Of a stretch of 41,861 bases of DNA, positions 1-7,402 are shown piece after piece. The number at the start of each line of letters is the position of its first letter. The first letter of the stretch is position 1. The stretch comes from an uncultured bacterium. GTDB taxonomy: Bacteria; Krumholzibacteriota; Krumholzibacteriia; LZORAL124-64-63. The notes under the pieces were generated by a model. It did no database searches. It saw nothing but the letters and a program-made list of their open reading frames with translations, and was not told where the DNA came from. The DNA lies in assembly GCA_937910695.1 (NCBI GenBank), contig CALEMW010000120.1, positions 1 to 41,861 of the forward strand, in the 5' to 3' direction. The position numbers were made by a program, and so were the translations under genes.

Positions 1-33
1 GGAACACGTCGGCCTGCGGCCTCCAAGTGTTCC
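1..33. terminator. Hairpin with conserved loop, probable terminator of a gene to the left
   Basis: Arms GGAACAC (1-7) and GTGTTCC (27-33) are exact inverted repeats. The 19-nt loop contains a small GGCC-TGC-GGCC stem. Bases 3-31 are identical to the reverse complement of 1877-1905, the core of another hairpin. It is followed by a G-run and a CT-rich stretch but no clean T-tract, so the terminator role is inferred from position; the gene it would serve lies outside the window. Confidence 0.55.
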
Positions 34-82
34 GGGGGGCTCTCTCTATGCCTGTCCGCCTGGGTCGTCTTGTTGATGTCGA

Positions 83-113
83 TCCATCAAGATAGCTATT
101 TATGATATGATGG
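83..113 (+). promoter_or_regulatory. Extended -10 promoter with flanking dyad
   Basis: An extended -10 element, TGA followed by TATGAT (106-111), lies 41 nt upstream of the start codon at 153. No good -35 box is present at the usual distance. The 16-nt string TATTTATGATATRATG around it recurs at the promoter of the subtilisin gene near 16317-16333. Arms CCATCA (84-89) and TGATGG (108-113) form an inverted repeat around the -10, which could be an operator. Assignment is by motif only. Confidence 0.45.
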
Positions 114-152
114 CAGGGCACCGTTCAAAGAACCATTATCCAGAGGATCATA

Positions 153-1055
153 ATGATGCGGATGCTGACAACGATGCTGATGCTCGGGTGCCTGGGGGGA
201 ACTGCGGCCCTGGGTCAGCCGGCGCTCGATTCCCTGTGGCCCAACGCCGACGGAATGACCTTCGAGTACGACTTCAGCTATGAGGATCTGCAATTCGGAG
301 ACGCGTTCGCCGGGCCGGCGTCGCTCGCCCTGAACGGCACGATCATGACCCCGGGCGGCTTGGCCCAGGTGCTGGTCGGACAGCACGTGTCGTCGGGGCT
401 GAAGAAGGCGGGCTCGCCTCCGGCCCTGCCGGGACTGCTTGCCGCGGTGTGGCGCATCCGCACCGACCTGCGGCCGGTCATCGAGGCGCGGTTCTCTTCG
501 CTCAAGACCCGGAGTTCCTGGCTGCCCCTGTTCCTACACGACGGCTATTTCATGAAGACGCCCGACACCATCGAGATGTGGCAGGACGGCTGGGCTCATT
601 CCACCTGGACCTACCTGCGGGGCGAACCGGCATCCGGCATGTCCTTCACCCACCAGCTGGTGCCCGAACTGGCCGACGACATCTTCCTGCACGGCACAGT
701 CACTTCGACCGACGCTTCCGTGGTCACCGCCAACGGCACCTACACCGGAGCGGTCCGGGTGGACTACCTCATCGACATGGGCATCAACGCGTTCACCAAC
801 GAATCCGGCGACCCTGTGGGCATGGCCCACGGCGAAATCCAGGGGCATGTCTACTACGTGCCGGATGTCGGGCCTGTCGCCATGCTCCAGGAAGCGGTCC
901 CGTTCGTCTGGATCGACTGCGGTGAAGAGCCCTGCCCGTCGTTCATGACCGAATGGCTGGACACCGTCGTCGAGACGATGTCCCTGTCGCTGGCCCGCAC
1001 GCCCGTCGGCAATGCGGATTCGAGCTGGAGCGAGCTCAAGGCGATGTACCGTTAA
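153..1055 (+). CDS. Exported protein of unknown function with C-terminal W-x-x-L-K-A-x-Y-R motif
   Basis: 300 residues. I do not recognise the family. The N-terminus (about residues 1-21) is a typical Sec signal peptide, with Met/Leu-rich hydrophobic core and an A-L-G-Q cleavage-like site, so the mature protein is probably periplasmic or surface-exposed. The body is rich in beta-prone and aromatic residues and has a C-x4-C pair (WIDCGEEPC) near residues 252-257. The protein ends in PVGNADSSWSELKAMYR, matching in register the ends of the proteins at 33924-34520 and 36339-36926, although the rest is not visibly related to them. The start at 153 follows an AGAGGATC ribosome-binding site; a second ATG directly follows. 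The gene has its own promoter candidate. The next gene starts 55 nt downstream on the same strand and may be co-transcribed. Confidence 0.85.
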   Translation: MMRMLTTMLMLGCLGGTAALGQPALDSLWPNADGMTFEYDFSYEDLQFGDAFAGPASLALNGTIMTPGGLAQVLVGQHVSSGLKKAGSPPALPGLLAAVWRIRTDLRPVIEARFSSLKTRSSWLPLFLHDGYFMKTPDTIEMWQDGWAHSTWTYLRGEPASGMSFTHQLVPELADDIFLHGTVTSTDASVVTANGTYTGAVRVDYLIDMGINAFTNESGDPVGMAHGEIQGHVYYVPDVGPVAMLQEAVPFVWIDCGEEPCPSFMTEWLDTVVETMSLSLARTPVGNADSSWSELKAMYR

Positions 1056-1110
1056 GACCGGTTTCGTTTCTTGATTCAAGGCTCCCGCCCTTCGAACCGA
1101 TCTTCTTTCC

Positions 1111-1830
1111 ATGAAGACGATCGACACCATGCGCGGGAGCCTGCTCCCCATCCTGATCCTGTTCTCCCTCGTGGCCGGCGTTCACGCCGGGCCGCCCCCC
1201 GGCCCCAAGGCCATGGCCGTCTACACCCTCGACAGCCGCGACTACAACTCCCTGTCCCTCTACATGATGAGCGGCCGGCTGCCCCTGAACCTGGCGTTCT
1301 GGGGCCTCACCGATCTGCATGGGGAACAGGGGAACCCGGGCGAACGCGCCAACCTCGTGCGCAGCTTTTCGGAATACCGGCTCACGTGGGCCGGTGCGGA
1401 CGGAGGGTTGCTCGGGATCAGAAGCCTCGGGTTCCAGGCGGAATACAACGACATGACCCCCGCCCGTCCCGGCGCGGTCCGAGTGGGCCTGAGTTGGACC
1501 CCAACGGTCACCCCGCCGCACATCGGCCCCTTCGGCGGCCTTCCCTGGCGTCTGAACTGGAGGGTGCATCCCTGGGAGAGCGACGAGGAAGGCTGGCAGG
1601 TGAGCCTCAACTACCTGCTCCCGCTGTCCCCCCGCCTCGCGATCACCGGATTCCTGGACCGCGACGCCCACCCCGACGCCGAAGCCCGCTGGGTCTTCGA
1701 GCCCCAGCTCAATCTCCTGATCCATGAACGCACCTGGTTCGTCGTCGAATACCGGTACAACGGCTACGAAGACGCCGCGCCCGCGCTCGAGGGAATCGGA
1801 TGGGCGGCAGGCCTGAGACTCGACCTCTAG
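1111..1830 (+). CDS. Exported protein, probable outer-membrane beta-barrel
   Basis: 239 residues, family not recognised. Residues 1-26 form a signal peptide ending in VHAG. The mature part alternates hydrophobic and polar residues, has many aromatic girdle-type residues (W, Y, F), and ends in a strand-like segment (GWAAGLRLDL) with a hydrophobic last residue, as in small outer-membrane barrels. The start at 1111 lacks a strong Shine-Dalgarno sequence; an internal ATG at 1129 would also retain the signal peptide. It follows the preceding exported protein on the same strand and ends 24 nt before a very stable hairpin that probably terminates both genes. Function unknown; the barrel call is inferred from composition and the C-terminal strand. 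Confidence 0.75.
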   Translation: MKTIDTMRGSLLPILILFSLVAGVHAGPPPGPKAMAVYTLDSRDYNSLSLYMMSGRLPLNLAFWGLTDLHGEQGNPGERANLVRSFSEYRLTWAGADGGLLGIRSLGFQAEYNDMTPARPGAVRVGLSWTPTVTPPHIGPFGGLPWRLNWRVHPWESDEEGWQVSLNYLLPLSPRLAITGFLDRDAHPDAEARWVFEPQLNLLIHERTWFVVEYRYNGYEDAAPALEGIGWAAGLRLDL

Positions 1831-1854
1831 CCCAAGCCGCTCCCATCCCTGGGC

Positions 1855-1927
1855 GCGCAGAGACGACGCCCTGGAAAACACTTGGAGGCCGCAGGCCGAC
1901 GTGTTTTCCAGGGCGTTGTCTCTGCGC
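1855..1927. terminator. Very long bidirectional hairpin with conserved core
   Basis: Arms 1855-1881 and 1901-1927 are complementary at 26 of 27 positions around a 19-nt loop. It lies between convergent genes ending at 1830 (+) and 1931 (-). The inner 29 nt (1877-1905) are the exact reverse complement of bases 3-31, while the outer stems differ. Position supports a shared terminator; the conserved loop is not explained by termination alone. Confidence 0.7.
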
Positions 1928-1930
1928 CTC

Positions 1931-2437
1931 TTAGAAGTAGAAGTAGACCCCTGCCTGGGGAAACAGGATCACCGAGTCGTCGTTGCTCTGGTACAGGAAA
2001 TCGACTTCGAGCTGCACCGCCGTCCGCTCCCCGTACAGCCGTTCCAGCCCTACGCCGAACATGGTGTTGACGTGGTCCAATGTACGGCCGGGCTTCTTGT
2101 GGTAGTAATGCCCGAGGCCTGCGCCCAGGAAGAGCTTGTCCCGTCCCGAGGCCCGCAGGATGTACTGCAGCTCGGCGCCCAGGTTGTGCCGCTTGTCGTT
2201 GCTGTCGTTCCAGATGCCGCCGGTGATCTGGGCGTAGAGCCACCACTTCAGGGGAAACTTGTAGGACAGTCCGGTGCCTGTGGCCAGGCCCAACTGCAGG
2301 CCGATGGCTTCGTACATGGGATCGTCGACACGATTCCAGTCCAGGTCCTGGGCGGAAGCGAAAACGGGCAGGACTACGGCGACGGCAGTCAAGGCCAGCA
2401 TGAGGCGCACGGGATACGAGAGTCGGCGGACGGTCAT
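1931..2437 (-). CDS. Exported outer-membrane beta-barrel-like protein
   Basis: 168 residues from the ATG at 2437, chosen because GGAGG sits 5 nt upstream; longer in-frame starts have no such site. Residues 1-30 are a signal peptide ending in FASAQ. The mature protein resembles small outer-membrane barrels: glycine and aromatic-rich strands (AIGLQLGLATGTGLSYKF, QLEVDFLYQS) and a C-terminal strand ending GVYFYF, where a final Phe is the usual signature for BAM-dependent insertion. No enzyme motif is seen. It is convergent with the exported protein at 1111-1830 and faces away from nrdJ. Specific function unknown. Confidence 0.75.
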   Translation of the reverse strand: MTVRRLSYPVRLMLALTAVAVVLPVFASAQDLDWNRVDDPMYEAIGLQLGLATGTGLSYKFPLKWWLYAQITGGIWNDSNDKRHNLGAELQYILRASGRDKLFLGAGLGHYYHKKPGRTLDHVNTMFGVGLERLYGERTAVQLEVDFLYQSNDDSVILFPQAGVYFYF

Positions 2438-2573
2438 GTTCTCCTCCATAGTCGATCGGGCGTCGGTTGACGTCGGAGTCCTACGCGTCGGGCGGCTGCG
2501 AGTTCCCGTGGAACAGAATGGCACTCCACCTGCTTTTTGTCGACCTCATGCCGCACGATTTCCAATAAACGGA

Positions 2574-2630
2574 GCCGGCCACCAGGTGGCCGGCCCCGTC
2601 GCGCTACCCAGGGCGTACCCCGGGCCTGGG
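2574..2630 (-). terminator. Tandem hairpins downstream of nrdJ
   Basis: A hairpin with arms GCCGGCCACC (2574-2583) and GGTGGCCGGC (2585-2594) is followed, in minus-strand reading, by GTTTATT. A second, weaker hairpin lies closer to the gene (CCCAGG 2607-2612, CCTGGG 2625-2630). Both are within 70 nt downstream of the nrdJ stop codon at 2644 and probably end its transcript. Confidence 0.55.
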
Positions 2631-2643
2631 AAACGAGCTGTCT

Positions 2644-5526
2644 CTAACTGCACCCGCTGGTGGCACCACAGTTGAGGCACTTGTAGCATGCTCCGTTGCG
2701 GACCATCATCGAACTGCATTCGGGACACGGCGGTGCATCGGTCTCCACCTTGTGGGTGGTCGAGCGGTCCACGAGGTCGATGGGTGCAGGATTGGTCTCC
2801 GGCAACAGCTCGTCCTTGTCCATGCCTGTCCGCAGCGGCGTCGCGGCCTGGTTCACCACCGCGGCCCCCTTGCCGAACTTCAGATCCATCCAACGGAAGA
2901 TGTAGTCCATGATCGACTTGGCGATCGGGATCTCCTTGTTGGTCGTGAACCCGCTGGGTTCGAAACGCGAGTGGGAGAACTTGCTGACCAGCACCTCGAG
3001 GGGTACGCCGTACTGCAGCATGATCGACACCGCCGTCGCGAAGCTGTCCATCAACCCCGAAACGACCGATCCCTCCTTGGCCATGGCCACGAACATCTCG
3101 CCGGGCTGGCCACAGGGATAAAGACCGACGGTGAGATAGCCCTCGTGGCCGCCCACGCTGAACTTGTGGGTGATGGCCGTGCGCTCATCCGGCAGCCGCA
3201 CGCGCTGGGGCGATGGCGGAGCCTGACGATCTTCGACCGGCGTCGTGTCGGAGCTGTTGCTCGTGTTGAGGGGCTGGGTCCGCTTCGAACCGTCGCGGTA
3301 GATGGCGATGGCCTTCAGCCCCATCTTCCAGGCCTCGATGTAGGCGTTGGCGATCTCCTCGACGGTGGCCTCCTGGGGCATGTTGACCGTCTTGCTGATC
3401 GCACCGGACAGGAAAGGCTGCGCGGCGCCCATCATGCGGATGTGGCCCATCGAGTCGATGGTGCGCGTTCCGTTCTGGGGCTTGAAGGCGCAGTCGAAAA
3501 CAGGCAGGTGCTCATCTCTCAGTCCTGGAGCGCCTTCGATGGTCTCGCGCTCGTCGATGTAGGCCAGGATCGCCTGGCGCTCGTCCTCGGTGTAGCCCAG
3601 ACGAGTGAGGGCCTCGGGCACGCTGTTGTTGACGATCTTCAGCTGACCGCCGCCCACCAGCTTCTTGTACTTCACCAGGGCGATGTCGGGCTCGATGCCG
3701 GTGGTGTCGCAGTCCATCATGAAGCCGATGGTGCCGGTCGGAGCGAGTACGGTCACCTGGGAGTTCCGGTAGCCGTAGTCGTATCCCACGGTGTAGGCGT
3801 CGCTCCACACTTCCTGTACGGCCAGGCGCAGATCCTCGGGCACACGGTGCTCGTTGATGTGGTTGATGTGCGAGCGGTGCTTCTGGATCACCTTGAGCAT
3901 GGGCTTGCGGTTTTCCTCGTACCCATCGAAAGCCCCCATGTGCTCGGCCATGTAGGCCGAGGTCAGGTACGCCTGCCCGCACATCAGCGCGGTGATGGCC
4001 GAGGCGTAGTCGCGGCCTTCGTCACTGTCGTAGGGCAGACCCCGGCTCATGAGCAGGGCACCGAGGTTGGCGTAGCCCAGGCCCAACGGGCGGAACTTCC
4101 GGGAGTTCGCGGTGATCTCCTCACGCGGGTAGCTGCTGTTGTCGACGACGATCTCCATGGCCGAAAGCACCACGTCCACCGCGAAGCGGAAGTGGTCGAC
4201 GTCGAACTCGCGGTCGTCGCGACGGAACTTCATGAGGTTCAACGACGCCAGGTTGCAGGCCGAGTCGTTGAGGAACATGTACTCCGAACACGGATTCGAG
4301 GCGAAGATGCGGTCCGTGGTGGAGCAGGTGTGCCAGGCGTTGATGGTGTCGTCGTACTGCAGGCCCGGATCGCCGCACACATGGGTGCCTTCGGCGATGG
4401 CGTCCATGAGTTCGCGGGCGCGGAAGGTGTCCATGGGACGGCCGTCGGCGGTGGCGTGGGTCGTCCAGGTCTTGTCCTCGAGCACGGCGTGCATGAACTC
4501 GTCGGTCACACGCACGGAGTTGTTGGAGTTCTGGAAGAACACCGAGTTGTAGGCCTCGCCGCCGAAGGAGCCGTCGTAGCCCGCATCGATGAGCGACCAG
4601 GCTTTGCGCTCCTCGTTCACCTTGCAGTTGATGAAGTCCTTGATGTCGGGATGGTCGACGTCGAGCATCACCATCTTGGCGGCACGGCGGGTCTTGCCGC
4701 CGGACTTGATGACGCCGGCGAAGGCGTCGTAACCACGCATGAACGACACGGGGCCCGAGGCTTCGCCGCCGCTGCTCAGCTTCTCGCGGCTCGAGCGCAG
4801 AGGTGAAAGGTTGGTGCCGGTGCCGCTGCCGTATTTGAAGAGCAGGCCCTCGGTCTTGGCGAGATCGAGGATCGACTCCATCGAATCGCTCACCGAGTTG
4901 ATGAAGCAGGCGGAGCACTGGGGAGTCTCTTCGACGCCCACGTTGAACCACACCGGCGAGTTGAAGGCCGCGTGCTGGTTGATGAGCAGGTAGGCCAGTT
5001 CGGCCCGGAAGGTCTCGGCGTCTTCGGGGGCCGCGAAGTAGCCGTCCTTGATGCCCCAGTCGGCGATGGTGTCGGCCACGCGGCCGATCAGCTGGCGGGC
5101 GGAGGTCTCGCGCTCGGGGGTGCCCACGCCGCCGCGGAAATACTTCGAGACCACGACGTTCGTGGCCATCTGGGACCATGAGCGGGGAATCTCGACGCCC
5201 TTCTGCTCGAAGATCACCTCGCCCTTGCCGCTGACGATCGAAGCGTCGCGCTTGTCCCAACGCACCTCGTCGAGAGGATTGATGCCCGGGGTGGTGTTGC
5301 GCCGGGCGAAGGGGCGGCCGCGCCGCGGGGGGGCGTCTTCGGAACCGCCGTCGGTCGCGTCCGTCGCGAGGGATTCGGCGGTCAGCGATTCGAGATCCAG
5401 TTTCTCGAGGCTGTCCTCGGAAACTCCGTCATCCCGGAGGTCCTCGGTGACCCCGTCGGAGACCAGGTCCGAAACCAGGTCGGCCCCCGCCATCGCTTGC
5501 AGTTTTTTCTCCGTGCGATCCTTCAT
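2644..5526 (-). CDS. nrdJ: Vitamin B12-dependent ribonucleoside-diphosphate reductase, class II
   Basis: 960 residues. It reduces ribonucleotides to deoxyribonucleotides in the cytoplasm, using adenosylcobalamin to generate a thiyl radical, so it works with or without oxygen. Motifs seen: SPVWFNVG, a CSAC redox pair (about 204 and 207), FKYGSGTGTNLSPLR, the N-P-C-S-E radical-cysteine motif with Cys about 413, the APTGTIGFMMDCDTTGIEPD loop, and a C-terminal zinc-ribbon (CPEC, CYKC, NCG). The region before the ribbon resembles the TSCPD domain common in NrdJ. The start at 5526 is chosen for AAGGAG 8 nt upstream. An unusual acidic N-terminal extension of about 60 residues carries near-repeats (LVSD-LVSD, DGVTED, DGVSED). 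No nrdA, nrdB or nrdD lies nearby. The gene stands alone between a leader with hairpins and tandem terminator hairpins. Confidence 0.97.
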   Translation of the reverse strand: MKDRTEKKLQAMAGADLVSDLVSDGVTEDLRDDGVSEDSLEKLDLESLTAESLATDATDGGSEDAPPRRGRPFARRNTTPGINPLDEVRWDKRDASIVSGKGEVIFEQKGVEIPRSWSQMATNVVVSKYFRGGVGTPERETSARQLIGRVADTIADWGIKDGYFAAPEDAETFRAELAYLLINQHAAFNSPVWFNVGVEETPQCSACFINSVSDSMESILDLAKTEGLLFKYGSGTGTNLSPLRSSREKLSSGGEASGPVSFMRGYDAFAGVIKSGGKTRRAAKMVMLDVDHPDIKDFINCKVNEERKAWSLIDAGYDGSFGGEAYNSVFFQNSNNSVRVTDEFMHAVLEDKTWTTHATADGRPMDTFRARELMDAIAEGTHVCGDPGLQYDDTINAWHTCSTTDRIFASNPCSEYMFLNDSACNLASLNLMKFRRDDREFDVDHFRFAVDVVLSAMEIVVDNSSYPREEITANSRKFRPLGLGYANLGALLMSRGLPYDSDEGRDYASAITALMCGQAYLTSAYMAEHMGAFDGYEENRKPMLKVIQKHRSHINHINEHRVPEDLRLAVQEVWSDAYTVGYDYGYRNSQVTVLAPTGTIGFMMDCDTTGIEPDIALVKYKKLVGGGQLKIVNNSVPEALTRLGYTEDERQAILAYIDERETIEGAPGLRDEHLPVFDCAFKPQNGTRTIDSMGHIRMMGAAQPFLSGAISKTVNMPQEATVEEIANAYIEAWKMGLKAIAIYRDGSKRTQPLNTSNSSDTTPVEDRQAPPSPQRVRLPDERTAITHKFSVGGHEGYLTVGLYPCGQPGEMFVAMAKEGSVVSGLMDSFATAVSIMLQYGVPLEVLVSKFSHSRFEPSGFTTNKEIPIAKSIMDYIFRWMDLKFGKGAAVVNQAATPLRTGMDKDELLPETNPAPIDLVDRSTTHKVETDAPPCPECSSMMVRNGACYKCLNCGATSGCS

Positions 5527-5893
5527 GGAGATGCTCCTTTTCCCAGATGCTGATGTCGGTCTATGGGACATCGGTGGAGACACGCTGGCATGGTCGGCTT
5601 AGGTCTGCCGGGTGTCGCAACACCGTTTCATGTCATGGTTCGGCCTGCGTTGGGACGGGCGGGTTGAGGATTCATCCTCTCACTGCGCACGATCCGTCAT
5701 CCGCTAGCGACCCCCAACATCTTGGGGGAAGCACCAGAATGTGACACGACCTGTTGGAGATCAACGAGGAATCTGTAGAAGTCACTAAGACTGATCCCGG
5801 CGACCTTCCAGTGGTAGGAACAACCTACTGAAATCGCACCGAAGGGACCGGAACAGGGCAGGCCGCAGCGGGTGCGCACCACCGGCAGAATCG
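5527..5893 (-). other. nrdJ leader region with three perfect hairpins; no gene seen
   Basis: About 370 nt without a convincing gene; short ORFs here have no ribosome-binding site or recognisable product. Reading toward nrdJ, the region contains perfect inverted repeats CCCCCAA/TTGGGGG (5711-5728), GAGGAT/ATCCTC (5666-5679) and GGTGT/ACACC (5611-5624). A long structured 5' region ahead of a B12-dependent enzyme suggests a regulatory leader, but I could not align it to the cobalamin riboswitch B12 box or find a NrdR-box pair. The nrdJ promoter must lie here. Confidence 0.4.
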
Positions 5894-5932
5894 AAAAAAA
5901 AACCGGGTCGCAGCCTCTGTGGAGGCTCCCGG
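5894..5932 (-). terminator. Intrinsic terminator of the liu-patatin-arsC-like operon
   Basis: In minus-strand reading, a GC stem (CCGGGAGCCTC with partner GAGGCT...CCCGG, 5903-5932) is followed directly by nine T residues (5894-5902). This is a textbook rho-independent terminator, 91 nt beyond the stop codon of the last gene of the operon at 6024. Confidence 0.85.
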
Positions 5933-6023
5933 AAAGTCCCTTGGATTTGAGAACCCTTGTCCGAATGTTGTAGCTCGCGTACTCGCAAACGGATACGTGT
6001 CCCGAACAATCATCACGAAAAAA

Positions 6024-6461
6024 TCACGAACTCATTGGGGGTGTTTCATTGCCGGACAGCAGATCACGAACTTCCTCGACGACCTCGCGCACGCGATCGC
6101 GGCCGGCGGCGAAGGCTGCCCGGATCTCGGCAGGAGTTCCACGGGCGCTCATGGGGTCCCGGAGCGGCCGGGGCAGGTGGCGATCGGGATGGGTCAGACG
6201 CGGGAGGAAGCGCGTAGACTGTTCGCTGAGGGTGACCACGAGATCGAACGCGTTGAGGTCGTGGTCTTCCAACGGCTGGCTGTGTTGGCCGTCCATGCTC
6301 ACGCCGACCTCGTCCATGGCACGCCGGGTGTTGTCGGAGATGGGATAGGTCATCAGGCCGGCACTCGCCACTTCCCACCCCGTCGGGAACAGATGCCGCG
6401 CCCAAGCCTCAGCCATCTGGCTGCGGCAGGAGTTGGCAGTGCAGAGAAAAATCACCTTCAT
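6024..6461 (-). CDS. ArsC-like low-molecular-weight phosphatase-fold protein lacking resolving cysteines
   Basis: 145 residues. The N-terminus has the C-x5-R phosphate loop of the LMW protein tyrosine phosphatase/arsenate reductase fold (C7-TANSC-R13), and an RDPMSARG segment supplies the expected general-acid Asp-Pro. Thioredoxin-coupled arsenate reductases need two further cysteines on a mobile segment. Here that segment reads VVTLSEQSTRFLP and has none, in contrast to the second homologue in this window (35832-36281). The only other cysteine is C12, inside the loop. It may therefore be a phosphatase, or a reductase with another mechanism, rather than a standard ArsC. ATGA overlap with the transporter upstream shows translational coupling. 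It is the last gene of the operon, followed by an intrinsic terminator. Confidence 0.85.
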   Translation of the reverse strand: MKVIFLCTANSCRSQMAEAWARHLFPTGWEVASAGLMTYPISDNTRRAMDEVGVSMDGQHSQPLEDHDLNAFDLVVTLSEQSTRFLPRLTHPDRHLPRPLRDPMSARGTPAEIRAAFAAGRDRVREVVEEVRDLLSGNETPPMSS

Positions 6462-7402
6462 GACAGGCTCGCTCCGTTGGGTGGGGGCATTGGGGCGTCG
6501 GATCCAGATTCGTCTCCGGCCCCGGTCGCTTCTGTCACCACGACGGCTGCAAGAATCAGACCTGCACCCAGAAGGCTCCGCCCACCCAAGGTCTCACCAA
6601 GCAACAGCCAGGAGAACATGGCCGCCGTCACCGGTTCCGCCGAGAAAATCAGGGCCGCCCGCGTCGGCGTGGTTTCGGCCTGGAACCTGTTCTGCAGGCT
6701 CAAGGCGAGCATCGTCGACAACAGGGTGGTCACGATCAGTCCGCCGATCGTCGCGCTCCCCCAGGTCACATGGGGCGGGTCCAGACCCAGCAGGGCCGTG
6801 TTGACCACCGCGCAGGTCGCCATGGTCCAGAACAGCAGCGGCAGATACGACACCTTGGTCAGAGCCGTGCTCAGCCGGATCAGATAGATCGCGTAGGAAA
6901 CCGCGGTCGCCAGGGTCCACCAGTCCCCCGTCACAAGCCCGCCCAGATCCGGTCGGGTCAGCAGCATCAAACCGATGACGGCCAAGACGACGGATGCCAA
7001 AACACCGATCCGGGGTCGAGATCGATGGACAGCGAACAGAAACACCGGTACCAAGACCACACTCAGAGCCGTGATGAAGGCACTGTTGTTGGCTGTGGTG
7101 GTGTGCATGCCCACGGTCTGGGTCGTGTATCCGATGGCGGCCAGAACACCGACTTCGAGTCCGTAGCGCAAAGCCACAGGCTCGACCACCAGCTTCCAGC
7201 CGCGCCGTGCTCGTTCCGCTGGCAGCGTTCGTAGAAACCACGGCCAGCTCGCAATCAACAACAGGGTGGCGGCCCAGAAGCGTAAAGCTACGAACAGGGT
7301 GGCGGAGATATAAGGGGATGCCGCCTTGATGGCGGGAAACGACACGCCCCAGCACACCGTCACGATCAGGAGCATGAGGTCGGCGCGGCGGGCGCGGGTC
7401 AC
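6458..7402 (-). CDS. EamA/DMT-superfamily transporter
   Basis: 314 residues from a GTG at 7402; a longer in-frame GTG at 7417 is possible. The shorter start gives a GTGA overlap with the patatin stop codon and a GAGG site about 7 nt upstream, matching the style of this operon. The protein is nearly all hydrophobic helices, about ten TM segments in two EamA repeats, beginning ADLMLLIVTVCWGVSFPAIK. The second repeat shows the typical SLQNRFQAETTPTRAALIFS and EPVTAAMFSWLLLGE segments. The DMT superfamily exports or imports small metabolites at the inner membrane; the substrate cannot be read from the sequence. The 4-nt overlap with the ArsC-like gene suggests co-expression. Confidence 0.92.
   Translation of the reverse strand: MTRARRADLMLLIVTVCWGVSFPAIKAASPYISATLFVALRFWAATLLLIASWPWFLRTLPAERARRGWKLVVEPVALRYGLEVGVLAAIGYTTQTVGMHTTTANNSAFITALSVVLVPVFLFAVHRSRPRIGVLASVVLAVIGLMLLTRPDLGGLVTGDWWTLATAVSYAIYLIRLSTALTKVSYLPLLFWTMATCAVVNTALLGLDPPHVTWGSATIGGLIVTTLLSTMLALSLQNRFQAETTPTRAALIFSAEPVTAAMFSWLLLGETLGGRSLLGAGLILAAVVVTEATGAGDESGSDAPMPPPNGASLS

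Noticed and set aside
2752-4806. 684-codon open frame on the plus strand opposite nrdJ
   Set aside because: It is antisense to the well-conserved nrdJ frame, has no recognisable domain and is a product of the high-GC codon pattern.
5527-5893. Possible cobalamin riboswitch before nrdJ
   Set aside because: I could not find the B12 box or its expected partner segments; the hairpins alone do not identify the class.
5825-6016. Small minus-strand ORFs between arsC-like gene and nrdJ
   Set aside because: No ribosome-binding site, no recognisable product, and they run across the intrinsic terminator at 5894-5932.
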